Source: Acidimicrobiaceae bacterium
Lineage (GTDB): Bacteria; Actinomycetota; Acidimicrobiia; Acidimicrobiales; RAAP-2
Direction of reading: 5' to 3'
Assembly: GCA_003141095.1 (NCBI GenBank)
Contig: PLKM01000031.1
Location: 28,020-92,019, forward strand
Length of the DNA stretch: 64,000 bases
In this document: positions 19,017 through 29,054 of the stretch, in pieces
Numbering within the stretch: the first letter of the stretch is position 1
Layout: each line of letters starts with the position of its first letter
The notes under the pieces: model-generated
The model's database searches: none
What the model saw: only the letters and a program-made list of their open reading frames with translations
Told to the model about the DNA's origin: nothing
Program-made: the position numbers and the translations under genes

Positions 19017-20225
19017 TTACTTGAGAATACGAAACGGCAGGTTACGCGCTCCGCGAACCTGGCCCTGCGCCCACGTCACCGCGTCAGCGTCAACCAGCTC
19101 GAAGCGCGGATAGCGCTTGATGAACTCCTCGAGCGCCACTCGAAGCTCAAGGCGGGCGAGGTTCGAGCCCGCACAGCGGTGGATGCCGAGGCCGAAGGCG
19201 ACGTGGCGATTCTCCGCGCGGTCGATGATGAACTTGTCGGCGTCGACGAAGACATCCGGGTCGCGGTTGGCCGCGGGAAATCCGAGCAGTATCCAGTCGT
19301 CCTGTTTCATGGGACACCCGAGGTAGTCCATGTCGTGCTTGACGAGGCGAGCCATCGTGACCGGGGCGTAGAAGCGCAGGAACTCCTCGATCGCCACGGG
19401 CATCAACTCGGGCTCGTTCACCAGCCGCGCGAGGTCGTCGGGATGCGTCGAGAGGTGCCACAGCGACGACGCAATCGCGGACCACGACGTGTCGATTCCC
19501 GCCACCAGCGTCAAGATCATGGTGCCAAAGACGTGTTCGAGGGCCAACTTCTGGCCCCCGATCTCGGCGTCCAGCAGATAACTCGTCAGATCGTTGGCCG
19601 GGTTGGCCTGGTGATCCTCGATCTGCCTGATGAAGTACTCCTCGATCGGGGCGAACGCCTCGATCCGCTCCTCTTCGGGCAGGTCAACCGCCTCAAGCAC
19701 CACGTGGACGAACTCACGGAACAGGTCCTCGTCGGCCTCGGGAAAGCCGAGCATCTGTCGGATCACCGCCACCGGGATGAACTGCGTGAACTCCGAGCCG
19801 GCATTGATCTCCTCGCGGTTCCCGAGCGCATCGAGAAGTCGCACGCAAAGCGCACGAACCTGGGGTTCGAGTGCGTGTACCGGACCAGGCGCCAACGCCG
19901 GCAGGACGAGGCGCCGGGCAATCTGGTGGAACGGCGGGTCCGACGTGATGGGCGGCGCGAGACCAATAGGGGCCGGCGGATCCTCCTCGGTGGGACGACC
20001 GTTGCCGATGACCACGGATCGACTGGTGAAGTTCTCGGTGTCCTTGGCAATGGCGGAGACGCCCGCGTGCGTGACGGGGAACCACCCACCGCCGTAGCGA
20101 TCCGTGTGCGCCACCGGACAGCGCTCGCGCAGGTCCTCCCAAATGGGGTACGGATCGGCCACCCACTGGGGATCGGTGTGATCCCAGTCGGTAGCGAAGT
20201 CTTCTACTGGGGGCTTGATGGTCAT
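19017..20225 (-). CDS. Cytochrome P450 (tandem paralogue)
   Basis: I-helix AGIDTSWS, heme loop FGLGIHRCAGSNLARLEL; highly similar to the adjacent P450. Confidence 0.95.
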   Translation of the reverse strand: MTIKPPVEDFATDWDHTDPQWVADPYPIWEDLRERCPVAHTDRYGGGWFPVTHAGVSAIAKDTENFTSRSVVIGNGRPTEEDPPAPIGLAPPITSDPPFHQIARRLVLPALAPGPVHALEPQVRALCVRLLDALGNREEINAGSEFTQFIPVAVIRQMLGFPEADEDLFREFVHVVLEAVDLPEEERIEAFAPIEEYFIRQIEDHQANPANDLTSYLLDAEIGGQKLALEHVFGTMILTLVAGIDTSWSAIASSLWHLSTHPDDLARLVNEPELMPVAIEEFLRFYAPVTMARLVKHDMDYLGCPMKQDDWILLGFPAANRDPDVFVDADKFIIDRAENRHVAFGLGIHRCAGSNLARLELRVALEEFIKRYPRFELVDADAVTWAQGQVRGARNLPFRILK

Positions 20226-20227
20226 GC

Positions 20228-20422
20228 CTATTCCTCGATGAAGATGGCGTGTTCGGGGCAGTTCAATTGAGCGAGACGCGCGCTTTCCATGGTCTCGCTG
20301 TTGAGCACTCCGTCGCCGATGACGACGCCGTTGCCTAGATCATCAAAGTCAAAGATATTTGGCGCTATCGAAAAACACCGCCCCTGACCCTGACAGATAT
20401 CTGCGTCAATAGTAACTTTCAC
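20228..20422 (-). CDS. 3Fe-4S-type ferredoxin (P450-associated), GTG start
   Basis: MKVTIDADICQGQGRCFSIAPNIF...LNCPEHAIFIEE; SD GGAGGAGG. Confidence 0.92.
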   Translation of the reverse strand: MKVTIDADICQGQGRCFSIAPNIFDFDDLGNGVVIGDGVLNSETMESARLAQLNCPEHAIFIEE

Positions 20423-20462
20423 GACCCCTCCTCCGTGTTGTTATGGAGACCCTACTACCGAG

Positions 20463-20472
20463 TAACTAGTTA
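20463..20472. promoter_or_regulatory. Palindrome TAACTAGTTA upstream of ferredoxin
   Basis: Perfect 10-bp palindrome overlapping the upstream hydrolase stop. Confidence 0.25.
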
Positions 20473-21357
20473 GGACATGAGGGTATGGGGTTGCCAACCG
20501 GTGCTAGTGGCGAAGTGGGTTCCCACCAGCCGGGCGGTCTCGTCCGCCATGGCAAGCTGACCAACCGAGAGGGCGAAGTCGTGCCAGAAATCGGGGAACT
20601 CGCGCACTCGTATCTGTTCGAGTCCCAGGGCGCCGAGGCGCCGGGCGTCGGGAGCCAGTATGTCATCGCTGCCCCCGATCACCAACGTGGGTGGCATGTG
20701 CTCCCACGGGCCCAGCAGCGGCGACACCTCGCGGTTCGCCAGATCGTCGCCGGCGTAGGCCTCGGCACACGCCGCTAACCACTCGGGTGAAAGCAGCGGG
20801 TCTCGCGCCACCAGATCTGCGTCGTGGCTGCGATCGACGCTGAGATCCAGCCACGGCGACAGCAGGACGAGCGCCCGCACCCCGTGGTCGTTGCGCTGCA
20901 GTGCACTCGCGAGGGCGCCCGCGCCGGCGGAGTCGCCGAAGGCAACAACGGTGCGACCCGCCAAGCTTCGAAGCACCGCTCCCACGTCATCCACGGCCGC
21001 CGGCGCGCGATGCTCGGGGGCCAGCCGGTAGTTGACGCCCAGCACCGGCGCCTCGAGCGACGCGGCGAGATACGAGCACAGCGCGTAGCCCATCGACGCC
21101 GATCCCACGCAATAGCCGCCGCCGTGCACGTAGACAATGGCGCGGCTCTTCTGGTAGTTCGTCGGCGTCATCCGCTCGCACGCGACGCCGCCAATCGTCA
21201 CGTTCTCGACGTCGACGTTGAACAGTGGCCGGGTGGCGATGGTCGCGGCGCGAAGACGCCTGCGCTGCTTCGTCCATGGAACGTCGGGGCGAAAGACGAG
21301 TCGACGAACCGCTCGAAGTCCCAAGCGCTGCACGTGAGGAGGAGTTCGAACGCTCAT
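20470..21357 (-). CDS. HSL-family alpha/beta hydrolase (esterase/lipase)
   Basis: IVYVHGGGYCVGSASMGYA, GDSAGAGALASAL, FWHDFAL. Confidence 0.9.
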   Translation of the reverse strand: MSVRTPPHVQRLGLRAVRRLVFRPDVPWTKQRRRLRAATIATRPLFNVDVENVTIGGVACERMTPTNYQKSRAIVYVHGGGYCVGSASMGYALCSYLAASLEAPVLGVNYRLAPEHRAPAAVDDVGAVLRSLAGRTVVAFGDSAGAGALASALQRNDHGVRALVLLSPWLDLSVDRSHDADLVARDPLLSPEWLAACAEAYAGDDLANREVSPLLGPWEHMPPTLVIGGSDDILAPDARRLGALGLEQIRVREFPDFWHDFALSVGQLAMADETARLVGTHFATSTGWQPHTLMS

Positions 21358-21362
21358 CCGCG

Positions 21363-22544
21363 CTACAGCGTCTCGATCTCTTCGCGACTGATGCCCAGGA
21401 AATACAGCACCGCGTCCAGGTACGGCACCGACAGGGCGGCGTCGGCGTGCTCTCGCACGACGGGCTTCGCGTTGAAGGCGATCCCGAGCCCGGCGACCGA
21501 AATCATGTCGATGTCGTTGGCCCCGTCACCCACCGCCACGGTCTGCTCGAGAGGAACGCCGACTTCACTCGCGAAGCGCTCGAGCGCCCGGGCCTTTGCC
21601 GCGCGGTCGACAATCGGCGCGGCCAGCCGACCGGTTAACTTGCCGTCCTTGATCTCGAGCCGGTTCGCTTCGAGGTAGTCAACGTGAAGCTCGGCGAGCA
21701 GGGGCGCGAGCACCTCGACGAATCCACCCGACACCACCGCTGGCACGTAACCCAGGCGGTGCAGCGTGTGCAGCAGCGTACGAGCGCCGGGCGTGAGCTT
21801 CAGTTTGGCCCGGACGTCATCGATCACGGACTCGGGAAGTCCCGCCAACAACGCGACGCGACGGCGAAGCGACTCGGCGAAGTCGATCTCGCCGGCCATG
21901 GCGGCTTCGGTGATCTTGGAGACCTCCCGCGCGCACCCGCCAGCGTCGGCGAGCAGATCAATCACCTCGTGCTGGAGCAGGGTGGAGTCCGCATCCATGA
22001 CGACCAAGTGTTTTGCCCGACGGTGAAGACCGGCGCGCTGCACCGCCAGGTCCAGACCCGCGTCCTTCGCAACGGACGCCAACGCCTCACGCAGACCGGT
22101 CTTCTCCGGGCCACGAACGACCAGTTCGTAGCAGTCAACGGGGTAGCTCGCCAGGTGAACAATCCGCTCGCAGGTTGAATCGCTGCGCGCGATAGCGCCA
22201 AAGATCTGCTCGAGTTGGTCGGCGCTGATCGACGGGGCGAGCAGGGTCACGAGCAGCCTTCCACCGTGGACAACGTCACTCGGCGTCACTAACTCCACGG
22301 TCGCGCTGATTCCTTCGCCGACGATGTTGCGCTCGTGAAGCGCCTCTTCAATCTCTCGCACCCGCACCGAGCTGTCGACGACGATCTCGGCGCAGAGCAC
22401 CAACGTCCCGCGAATGGTGATCTGGGCCACGTCAATCACGTGGGCGTTGCTGACGCTGAGCGACGAAAGGGCGGCGAATAGTTCAGCGCCGACGCCGACC
22501 CGGTCCGGTCCGCTGACGGTGACGAGATAGGTCGACTTGGTCAT
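21363..22544 (-). CDS. serB: Phosphoserine phosphatase with N-terminal ACT domains
   Basis: ACT region VTVSGPDRVGVGAELFAALSSL; HAD motifs VMDADSTLLQHEVIDLLA, VVSGGF, AVGDGANDIDM. Confidence 0.93.
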   Translation of the reverse strand: MTKSTYLVTVSGPDRVGVGAELFAALSSLSVSNAHVIDVAQITIRGTLVLCAEIVVDSSVRVREIEEALHERNIVGEGISATVELVTPSDVVHGGRLLVTLLAPSISADQLEQIFGAIARSDSTCERIVHLASYPVDCYELVVRGPEKTGLREALASVAKDAGLDLAVQRAGLHRRAKHLVVMDADSTLLQHEVIDLLADAGGCAREVSKITEAAMAGEIDFAESLRRRVALLAGLPESVIDDVRAKLKLTPGARTLLHTLHRLGYVPAVVSGGFVEVLAPLLAELHVDYLEANRLEIKDGKLTGRLAAPIVDRAAKARALERFASEVGVPLEQTVAVGDGANDIDMISVAGLGIAFNAKPVVREHADAALSVPYLDAVLYFLGISREEIETL

Positions 22545-22550
22545 GCAAAG

Positions 22551-22556
22551 AGCGTA
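22551..22556 (-). promoter_or_regulatory. Putative -10 (TACGCT) 6 nt before serB ATG
   Basis: Minus strand TACGCT-CTTTGC-ATG. Confidence 0.5.
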
Positions 22557-22580
22557 GAGGGTGCGACGACCCCTCCTACC

Positions 22581-23876
22581 TCAATCGTCTTCGTTCGAAC
22601 GAAGCTCGCGAACTTCGATGACGTGCACATCCGTACGCGCGTCAAAGGTCCAGAGCGTGGGCAGGGCGGCGGCGACAACCCCCACCGAACCCGTGCAAGC
22701 GAGACCACCGAAGGTGAGCGAAAATCGCAGCGTGGTCCACGCCGCCATCACACCGGCGCGGAACTGGCCCGCCGTGGGTCCCAAGGAGTAGGAGATCATC
22801 TCGATGCCCGCCATGCGTCCACGCATCTCGGGCGGTATTGACTCGTTCCACATGGTCGTACGAAATATTCCGCTGATCGCATCGGCGCCGCCGCCAATCG
22901 CGAGACCGAGCAGCACCAGCCACATCGACGCGGAGTACCCGAAGAGAGCAATGCCGAGGCCCCACAGCGCCGCGGCGAAGATCACCGCCCGCCCGTATCT
23001 ATGGACTTTTCGAGTCCACGCGGACGTCAAGGTCGCGAGCAGCGCGCCGGCGGGCAGACCGCACAGCAGGAGTGCGAGCGCGTACGTCTCGTGGAACCGC
23101 TCGGCGACGAAGGGCAGCATCACGACCGGGAAGGCCAGAATCATTGCCAAGAGGTCAATCACGTACGTGCCAACGATGTCGGGGCGCGAAAGCGCGTAAC
23201 GGAGCCCCGAGGTCATCGCCGCTATGTCGCCCCCGTCGAACGACGGACTCGCCACCGTGGCACGTAGCGAGAACAGCAGGAGCAGCGAGCACGCGAAGGT
23301 GACCAGATTTGCCGCGTACACCGACGCCGGACCAACCGCCACCGCGACCAATCCCCCCAATGCCGGACCAATGATCGAGGCGGTGGTGTAGCGAATGTTG
23401 GCGAGCGTCGACGCGGCCCGCTGTAGTTCGTGGGGCACGAACATCTGATTGAGCGCCTCGATGCTCGGGCGCTGCAGGCTCGACGCTCCCGCGGCCACCA
23501 CGGCGTCGGCGTAGAGGACCCAGACCTGGGGGTGCTTCAGCAGCGCGTTGATGAGCAGAACCGCGGTCGACGCCATCAGCAACTGCTCCATCGAGATAAT
23601 GAGCCGACGTCGATTCAAACGGTCGGCGAGCACACCGCCGTAGAGTCCGAACACCACCAGCGGGACGAGTTCGACGAGACCGAGCGCACCAACCTCCAAA
23701 GGCGAGTGCGTCAGATTCTTCAGTTGAAACGGGACAGTGATATAGGTCGCTTGGCTGCCGAGCGCGGTGACGAATCCCGCGATGTAGAGGCGACGGTACT
23801 GCTTGGAGACGCGAAGTGGCGTGAGATCAACGCCGAGTCGTGGTGCACTCACGCCTGAGCCGCTCCGGGTTGCCAT
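22581..23876 (-). CDS. MFS transporter (start uncertain, 23876 or 23852)
   Basis: About 12 hydrophobic segments; FGLYGGVLADRLNRRRLIISMEQLL. Confidence 0.88.
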   Translation of the reverse strand: MATRSGSGVSAPRLGVDLTPLRVSKQYRRLYIAGFVTALGSQATYITVPFQLKNLTHSPLEVGALGLVELVPLVVFGLYGGVLADRLNRRRLIISMEQLLMASTAVLLINALLKHPQVWVLYADAVVAAGASSLQRPSIEALNQMFVPHELQRAASTLANIRYTTASIIGPALGGLVAVAVGPASVYAANLVTFACSLLLLFSLRATVASPSFDGGDIAAMTSGLRYALSRPDIVGTYVIDLLAMILAFPVVMLPFVAERFHETYALALLLCGLPAGALLATLTSAWTRKVHRYGRAVIFAAALWGLGIALFGYSASMWLVLLGLAIGGGADAISGIFRTTMWNESIPPEMRGRMAGIEMISYSLGPTAGQFRAGVMAAWTTLRFSLTFGGLACTGSVGVVAAALPTLWTFDARTDVHVIEVRELRSNEDD

Positions 23877-24493
23877 CCGTTCGCGGGGTCGTAGTGTCGA
23901 AGGATCTTCGCCGGTACTCCACCGAGCACCACGTGATCGGGAAACGTACCCCTGACGACTGCTCCCGCGGCGACGACAGTGTTTCGACCCAGCACCGTGC
24001 CGGGCAGTATCACCACGTTGGCGCCGAGCCAACTACCCGATCCGATCCGCACCGCCGCTTCTTGAGGGTCCTGCCAGCCCACCGGTGCGTCGGGGTCTTC
24101 GTAGGAGTGGTTCTGGTCGGTGATGTACACGTAGGGACCCGTTTGAATCTCGTCGCCGAGCTCGATTGACCAGTGACCGATGATGTGGGACCCCCGGCCA
24201 ATGATGCACTTGCGACCAATCGTCACGGTCGGGCACGCCAGCATCTCCTGATCGCCGCTCATCCCCGCGGCGAGACAGACGTTGGGTCCGACGAGTGTCT
24301 CGTCGCCAATGGAGAGATAGCGCTCGTTGTAGACAACACCCTGGGGCGCCATAAGGGCCGCGCGGTCCCCAAAGTAGTGGAACCTCTTCGCGTAGGGATC
24401 GTTCGGGCCGACCGTGGCAACTTCGTTTATGTAGCGGCGCGTTCGTCGAATCCAGGCACCCAACAACTGACGGCAACGAATGCGCAGACTCAC
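23849..24493 (-). CDS. Hexapeptide-repeat acyltransferase (start GTG 24493 proposed)
   Basis: Left-handed beta-helix repeats: LVGPNVCLAAGMSG, IGRKCIIGRGSHIIGH, IGSGSWLGANVVILPGTVLGRNTVVAAGAVV. Confidence 0.85.
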   Translation of the reverse strand: MSLRIRCRQLLGAWIRRTRRYINEVATVGPNDPYAKRFHYFGDRAALMAPQGVVYNERYLSIGDETLVGPNVCLAAGMSGDQEMLACPTVTIGRKCIIGRGSHIIGHWSIELGDEIQTGPYVYITDQNHSYEDPDAPVGWQDPQEAAVRIGSGSWLGANVVILPGTVLGRNTVVAAGAVVRGTFPDHVVLGGVPAKILRHYDPANGWQPGAAQA

Positions 24494-24500
24494 TCGAGTC

Positions 24501-24506
24501 ACGCTA
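24501..24506 (-). promoter_or_regulatory. Putative -10 (TAGCGT) 7 nt before acyltransferase GTG
   Basis: Minus strand TAGCGT-GACTCGA-GTG. Confidence 0.4.
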
Positions 24507-24711
24507 CCTTCAACTGATCGCAAGACATCAACCGCGATACGTCGGCGTCGGTAACTCCACGCCCTCGGGACCAGCGAACGACATCCGAGACACCGCGCAT
24601 CACTTCTCTCGTAGAGCGCCGCGCCGCTTCAACTTCAAGGGCCGCCAACTACCCGTCTCTGCAAACTCCGTCCGTCGCCTCACGGCGCCCGGCCAGCTCG
24701 CCAGAGCTCCC

Positions 24712-25773
24712 CTAGTCGAGCGAGATTGGTGTGTCGATGTCAATATTGGTTTCGTCGAGCGCGCCGACCACATCGGGCGCGAGCGCGTTCGCCAAGTGTT
24801 CGCGGACGCGACCGTCAATCTCGGCCATGGTCTGAGGGTTCTCGCGCAAGAAGTTCTTCACGTTCTCGCGACCCTGGCCCATCTGCTCGCCCTCGTAGGT
24901 GAACCACGCGCCGGCCTTCTTCACGAAGCCCAACTCGACGGCGACGTCAAGCACCGAACCTTCGCGACTGATGCCCTGGCCGTACATGATGTCGAACTCC
25001 GCCTGCTTGAACGGAGCGGCGCACTTGTTCTTGACGACCTTCACACGGGTGCGGTTCCCGACGACCTCGGTGCCGTCCTTGATCGACTCGATGCGTCGGA
25101 TGTCGAGGCGGATCGACGCGTAGAACTTCAGGGCTCGCCCACCGGGCGTCACCTCGGGCGACCCGTACATGACGCCGATCTTCTCGCGCAGCTGGTTGAT
25201 GAATATCGCGACGGTGTTGGACTTCGAAAGTCCGCCCGTCAACTTGCGAAGGGCCTGGCTCATCAGACGCGCCTGGAGACCAACGTGACTGTCGCCCATG
25301 TCGCCCTCGATCTCCGCGCGTGGCGTGAGAGCGGCCACCGAGTCGATGACAATGACGTCCAGCGCGCCGGAGCGGATCAACATGTCGCAGATTTCGAGCG
25401 CCTGCTCACCGGTATCGGGTTGGCTGATAAGCAGGTCGTCCACGTTGACGCCGATGGCGCGGGCGTACACCGGGTCCATGGCGTGCTCGGCATCGATATA
25501 GGCACAGACACCACCGTTACGCTGCGCTTCAGCGACCACGTGCATGGCGAGCGTCGACTTGCCCGATGACTCGGGACCGTACAGCTCGACGATGCGGCCT
25601 CGTGGAAGACCACCGATTCCTAGAGCCATGTCGAGGGCGAGCGCACCGGTGGGAATTGATTCGATATTCATGTGCATGTTCTCACCCATACGCATGATCG
25701 ATCCCTTACCGAACTGCTTCTCGATCTGCCCGAGGGCAGCTTCGAGGGCCTTTGCGCGATCGTCGGTTGCCAT
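24712..25773 (-). CDS. recA: Recombinase RecA
   Basis: [63 protein letters not shown]. Confidence 0.98.
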   Translation of the reverse strand: MATDDRAKALEAALGQIEKQFGKGSIMRMGENMHMNIESIPTGALALDMALGIGGLPRGRIVELYGPESSGKSTLAMHVVAEAQRNGGVCAYIDAEHAMDPVYARAIGVNVDDLLISQPDTGEQALEICDMLIRSGALDVIVIDSVAALTPRAEIEGDMGDSHVGLQARLMSQALRKLTGGLSKSNTVAIFINQLREKIGVMYGSPEVTPGGRALKFYASIRLDIRRIESIKDGTEVVGNRTRVKVVKNKCAAPFKQAEFDIMYGQGISREGSVLDVAVELGFVKKAGAWFTYEGEQMGQGRENVKNFLRENPQTMAEIDGRVREHLANALAPDVVGALDETNIDIDTPISLD

Positions 25774-25857
25774 TGCATTCTCCTTGTTCTTTGTCATCGA
25801 GGGCACGTTATGTGTCTCCTGTGACATCGGTCGGTCTCCACCTGGCACTTAGGTTAT

Positions 25858-25873
25858 ACGAACAACTGTTCGT
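25858..25873. promoter_or_regulatory. LexA/SOS box upstream of recA
   Basis: ACGAACAACTGTTCGT, palindromic except the central 2 nt; fits actinobacterial GAACnnnnGTTC consensus. Confidence 0.85.
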
Positions 25874-25951
25874 AATGTGGAGTTTCTGGCCTTCTTCCAA
25901 TAATTAGTCCCAAATAGGTAAAATTGTGGGACTGTCGCGGAGAACTTGGCG

Positions 25952-27181
25952 TCAGTCCACCAGAGCCTGGTACACCAGCCGTTGTAGTTCCCGGCGAATC
26001 GGATAGGTACTGCTCGGAAGCAACTGCGTGAAGAAGCCAACGGTCAGGTCCTCGACGGGGTCGACCCAGAAGGCCGTCGACGCCGCGCCACCCCACGCGA
26101 AACTCCCTTCAGAGGTGAGACTCTTGTTCGCTACGCGGTTCGTCACGACCGAGAAGCCGAGCCCGAAGCCAATTCCGGCGAAGTCCGTCTCGGCGAACAA
26201 GCCAGTCGCGAACGCCTCGAGGTCAAGATTTCCCGGCAGGTGATTCTGCGTCATCAGTTCGAGCGTGCGGCTCGACACCAAACGAACACCATCCAGCTCT
26301 CCTGCGCCGAGCAACATCTTCATGAATCGGTTGTAGTCGTGCGCGGTGGAGAGGAGACCTCCTCCGCCGCTGAGCAGTTGCGGTGGGTGCATCGCACTCT
26401 CCGCCCAGGCTTCGTTCGCAACGGCACTGCCTTTATGTGGCATGTACAGCATGGAGAGACGATCACGATCCCCTTCGCCACACTGCCAGTCGGTCTCGTT
26501 CATTCCCAACGGGGCGAGGATCCGTTCGCGAAAGAACACGTCGAGGGACTGTCCGCTCCAAATCTCGACGAGTCGACCGAGTACATCGGTGGCCACCGAG
26601 TAGTTCCAGGCGCTTCCGGGCTGAAAGACCAATGGGCTCGTGCACGCGTCGTGGACCAGCTGCTCCAGGTCAGCGCCCTTCGCGTATCCCCATTCGTAAC
26701 CCTTGGCTCGATAGATCGCGTCCACCGGGTGCGTGTTCTGAAAGCCGTAGGTCAGTCCGCTCGTGTGCGACAACAGGTGGTGGATTCGAACCGGTTCGGC
26801 GGCGGGCACCGTCGTTGGGGCCGCCGGAGGACCCGAAAGGTACACGCGCGGGTTTTGCAGTTCTTCAATCCACTTTCCGGCGTCATCAGTCAGATCGAAG
26901 AGTCCCTCCTCGTAGAGCATCATCACGGCGATCGACGTAATCGGCTTGGTCATTGAATACATGCGCCAGATGGTGTCGTCGGTTACTTCGAGCCCCTTCT
27001 CGCGGTTGCGATGTCCCGCCTTGCCGGTCCAGACCAGTTCTCCGCCTCGCGATACCGTCGCGAGCCACCCCGCCAAACGCCGATCCGCGATGTAAGCGTC
27101 GAAGTGGGTCTGGATTCTCTCCAGGCGCGTGGGATCAAGGCCCATCTCCCACGCATCAACTCGAATTTCTAGCGACGACAT
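25952..27181 (-). CDS. Serine hydrolase, class C beta-lactamase-like family
   Basis: IWRMYSMTKPITSIAVMML (SxxK), WNYSVATDVLG (YxN-like), HLLSHTSGLTYGF. Confidence 0.92.
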   Translation of the reverse strand: MSSLEIRVDAWEMGLDPTRLERIQTHFDAYIADRRLAGWLATVSRGGELVWTGKAGHRNREKGLEVTDDTIWRMYSMTKPITSIAVMMLYEEGLFDLTDDAGKWIEELQNPRVYLSGPPAAPTTVPAAEPVRIHHLLSHTSGLTYGFQNTHPVDAIYRAKGYEWGYAKGADLEQLVHDACTSPLVFQPGSAWNYSVATDVLGRLVEIWSGQSLDVFFRERILAPLGMNETDWQCGEGDRDRLSMLYMPHKGSAVANEAWAESAMHPPQLLSGGGGLLSTAHDYNRFMKMLLGAGELDGVRLVSSRTLELMTQNHLPGNLDLEAFATGLFAETDFAGIGFGLGFSVVTNRVANKSLTSEGSFAWGGAASTAFWVDPVEDLTVGFFTQLLPSSTYPIRRELQRLVYQALVD

Positions 27182-27229
27182 ATCCACCTCCGGTTGCCCT
27201 GAGTCGAGACTACGTGAGAAGCGAGCGGG

Positions 27230-28489
27230 CTAACTCAGTCTGTCGAGGGCCCGACGAAGAGCGTCGAGGGCGCTGATGGCGCTATAGCTTCTAATCCTCG
27301 GGCGGTCTCCCGGCAGGCGCAGGGCCACCTCTTCAACGTCATCACCAATGGCGATCCCCACGAAGACCGTGCCGGCGGGCTGGCCATCTTGTTCTTCGGG
27401 CCCCGCGACGCCGGTCACACTGAGTCCGATGTCCGAACCCAGCACCCGACGAACGCCCACGGCCATGGCTCTGGCGGCGTCGCCACTCACCACCGGCCCG
27501 CGCGGTACGCCCAGGAGATCGAACTTCACCTCGGAGGCGTAGCTGACGACGCCGCCGCGGAACCACCTCGAGGCGCCCGCGATGTTGACGAGGCGACTGG
27601 CGATCAGCCCGCCGGTCACTGACTCCGCCACCCCTAAGGTCAGGCCCCGCTGGAGAAGTCGCGTGGCAATGGCGTCCTCCATCGACTCGTCATCGACGCC
27701 GAAGATGATGTCGCCGAGTCGGTCGTTGACGAGGAGGCGCACCTGACGCTCCTCGTTCTCGAGCAACGTCCGGGCGTGCTGGGCGTCGTCGCCGCGCGCG
27801 GTCACTCGAACCTTGATCCCCTCGATCCCCGAGGCGAGAAAGGCGATCGTGACGCGGCCGTCGTCGCTCAGCGCTTCAAAACGCTCACCTATCGCCTCGG
27901 CGAGGGCTGATTCGCTCGCTCCCCACGTGCGCAGCACCCGACTCGTGATCACCGAGGTCCGCCCGCCAGCGCGCTCGCGAGCCAAGAGGTCGGGCAAGAT
28001 AGCGCGCTCGAACATGTCAGCCATCTCATAAGGCACGCCCGGCACCGCGTAGACCACTTTTTGGCCCACCGGGCAGATCAGTCCCGGCGCGGTGCCTCTG
28101 GTCTGGGCGATGATCGACGCCCCTCGAGGAACGTCGGCTTGGAGCAAGTTGTTGTCGGGCATCGTACGGCCACGACTGCCGAACATTTTGCGGATCGCGT
28201 CCACGATCTCTTCGCGGCGTTCGAGCGGAACGTTCATCACCTCGGCGAGCGCCGCGCGCGTGATGTCGTCCTGGGTGGGGCCCAACCCTCCGCACACAAT
28301 GACGGCGTCGCTGCGGGCGAGGGCCGTTCGAAAAGCCAGCACAATTCGCTCGTGATTGTCACCCACGTGCTGGTGAAAGTGCGAGGCGATTCCATTCGCG
28401 GCCAACTGCTCGCCCAGCCACTGCGAGTTGGTGTCGGGGATCTGCCCGAGCAACAACTCTGTACCGACCGCAACTATTTCAACTCGCAC
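27230..28489 (-). CDS. cinA: CinA family nicotinamide-nucleotide amidohydrolase (competence/damage-inducible protein)
   Basis: VEIVAVGTELLLGQIPDTNSQWLGEQLAANGI, CGGLGPTQDDITR, GVAESVTGGLIASRLV, SVTGVAGPEEQDG. Confidence 0.95.
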   Translation of the reverse strand: MRVEIVAVGTELLLGQIPDTNSQWLGEQLAANGIASHFHQHVGDNHERIVLAFRTALARSDAVIVCGGLGPTQDDITRAALAEVMNVPLERREEIVDAIRKMFGSRGRTMPDNNLLQADVPRGASIIAQTRGTAPGLICPVGQKVVYAVPGVPYEMADMFERAILPDLLARERAGGRTSVITSRVLRTWGASESALAEAIGERFEALSDDGRVTIAFLASGIEGIKVRVTARGDDAQHARTLLENEERQVRLLVNDRLGDIIFGVDDESMEDAIATRLLQRGLTLGVAESVTGGLIASRLVNIAGASRWFRGGVVSYASEVKFDLLGVPRGPVVSGDAARAMAVGVRRVLGSDIGLSVTGVAGPEEQDGQPAGTVFVGIAIGDDVEEVALRLPGDRPRIRSYSAISALDALRRALDRLS

Positions 28490-29054
28490 TCGCCAAGACC
28501 TTCTTGCCGTCAACGTAGTAGCGCCATCCGGTGTAGATCGTCATGACCGCCGCCACCCAGATTGTGGTGACGCCGATCCACTGGTGATGCGCGGTGAGCG
28601 GCAGCACGCAGAAGGCGATGGCCCAGTCCTGGACGAAGGTCTTCCACTTGGCGATCCGGCTCGCGGGAATTGATACACCCTTCTTGGCCGCCTTCGAGCG
28701 GTACACGCTCATCCAGATCTCGCGCAGCGTGATGATGACCGCCGGAACGATGAAACTCTTCAGGCCGTGGGGCTGCGAGATAATGAGCGCGTAAAGTCCC
28801 CCGAGCACGATGACCTTGTCGGCGAGAGGATCGAGAAACGCTCCCGACGTGGTGGTGCCGTGACGACGGGCCACGATGCCGTCGAAGTAGTCCGACGCCG
28901 CCGCGACAAAACCAACCAGTGAGGTCCACCACGAAATGCGGTCGACCACGATCATGTAGATGAAGAGCGGTGAGACGAGCAGGCGGAACGCCGTCATCAG
29001 ATTCGCCGGCGTGAGCAGCGCGGACTCGCCGTAGGTGCGCTCATCGGTTCTCAT
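28479..29054 (-). CDS. pgsA: CDP-diacylglycerol--glycerol-3-phosphate 3-phosphatidyltransferase
   Basis: CDP-alcohol phosphatidyltransferase signature DYFDGIVARRHGTTTSGAFLDPLADK. Confidence 0.94.
   Translation of the reverse strand: MRTDERTYGESALLTPANLMTAFRLLVSPLFIYMIVVDRISWWTSLVGFVAAASDYFDGIVARRHGTTTSGAFLDPLADKVIVLGGLYALIISQPHGLKSFIVPAVIITLREIWMSVYRSKAAKKGVSIPASRIAKWKTFVQDWAIAFCVLPLTAHHQWIGVTTIWVAAVMTIYTGWRYYVDGKKVLASAS

Noticed and set aside
18963-20270. 435-aa plus-strand ORF opposite the second P450
   Set aside because: Fully antisense to a clear P450; caused by high-GC codon bias opening the complementary frame, Arg/Gly/Val-rich composition with no domain logic.
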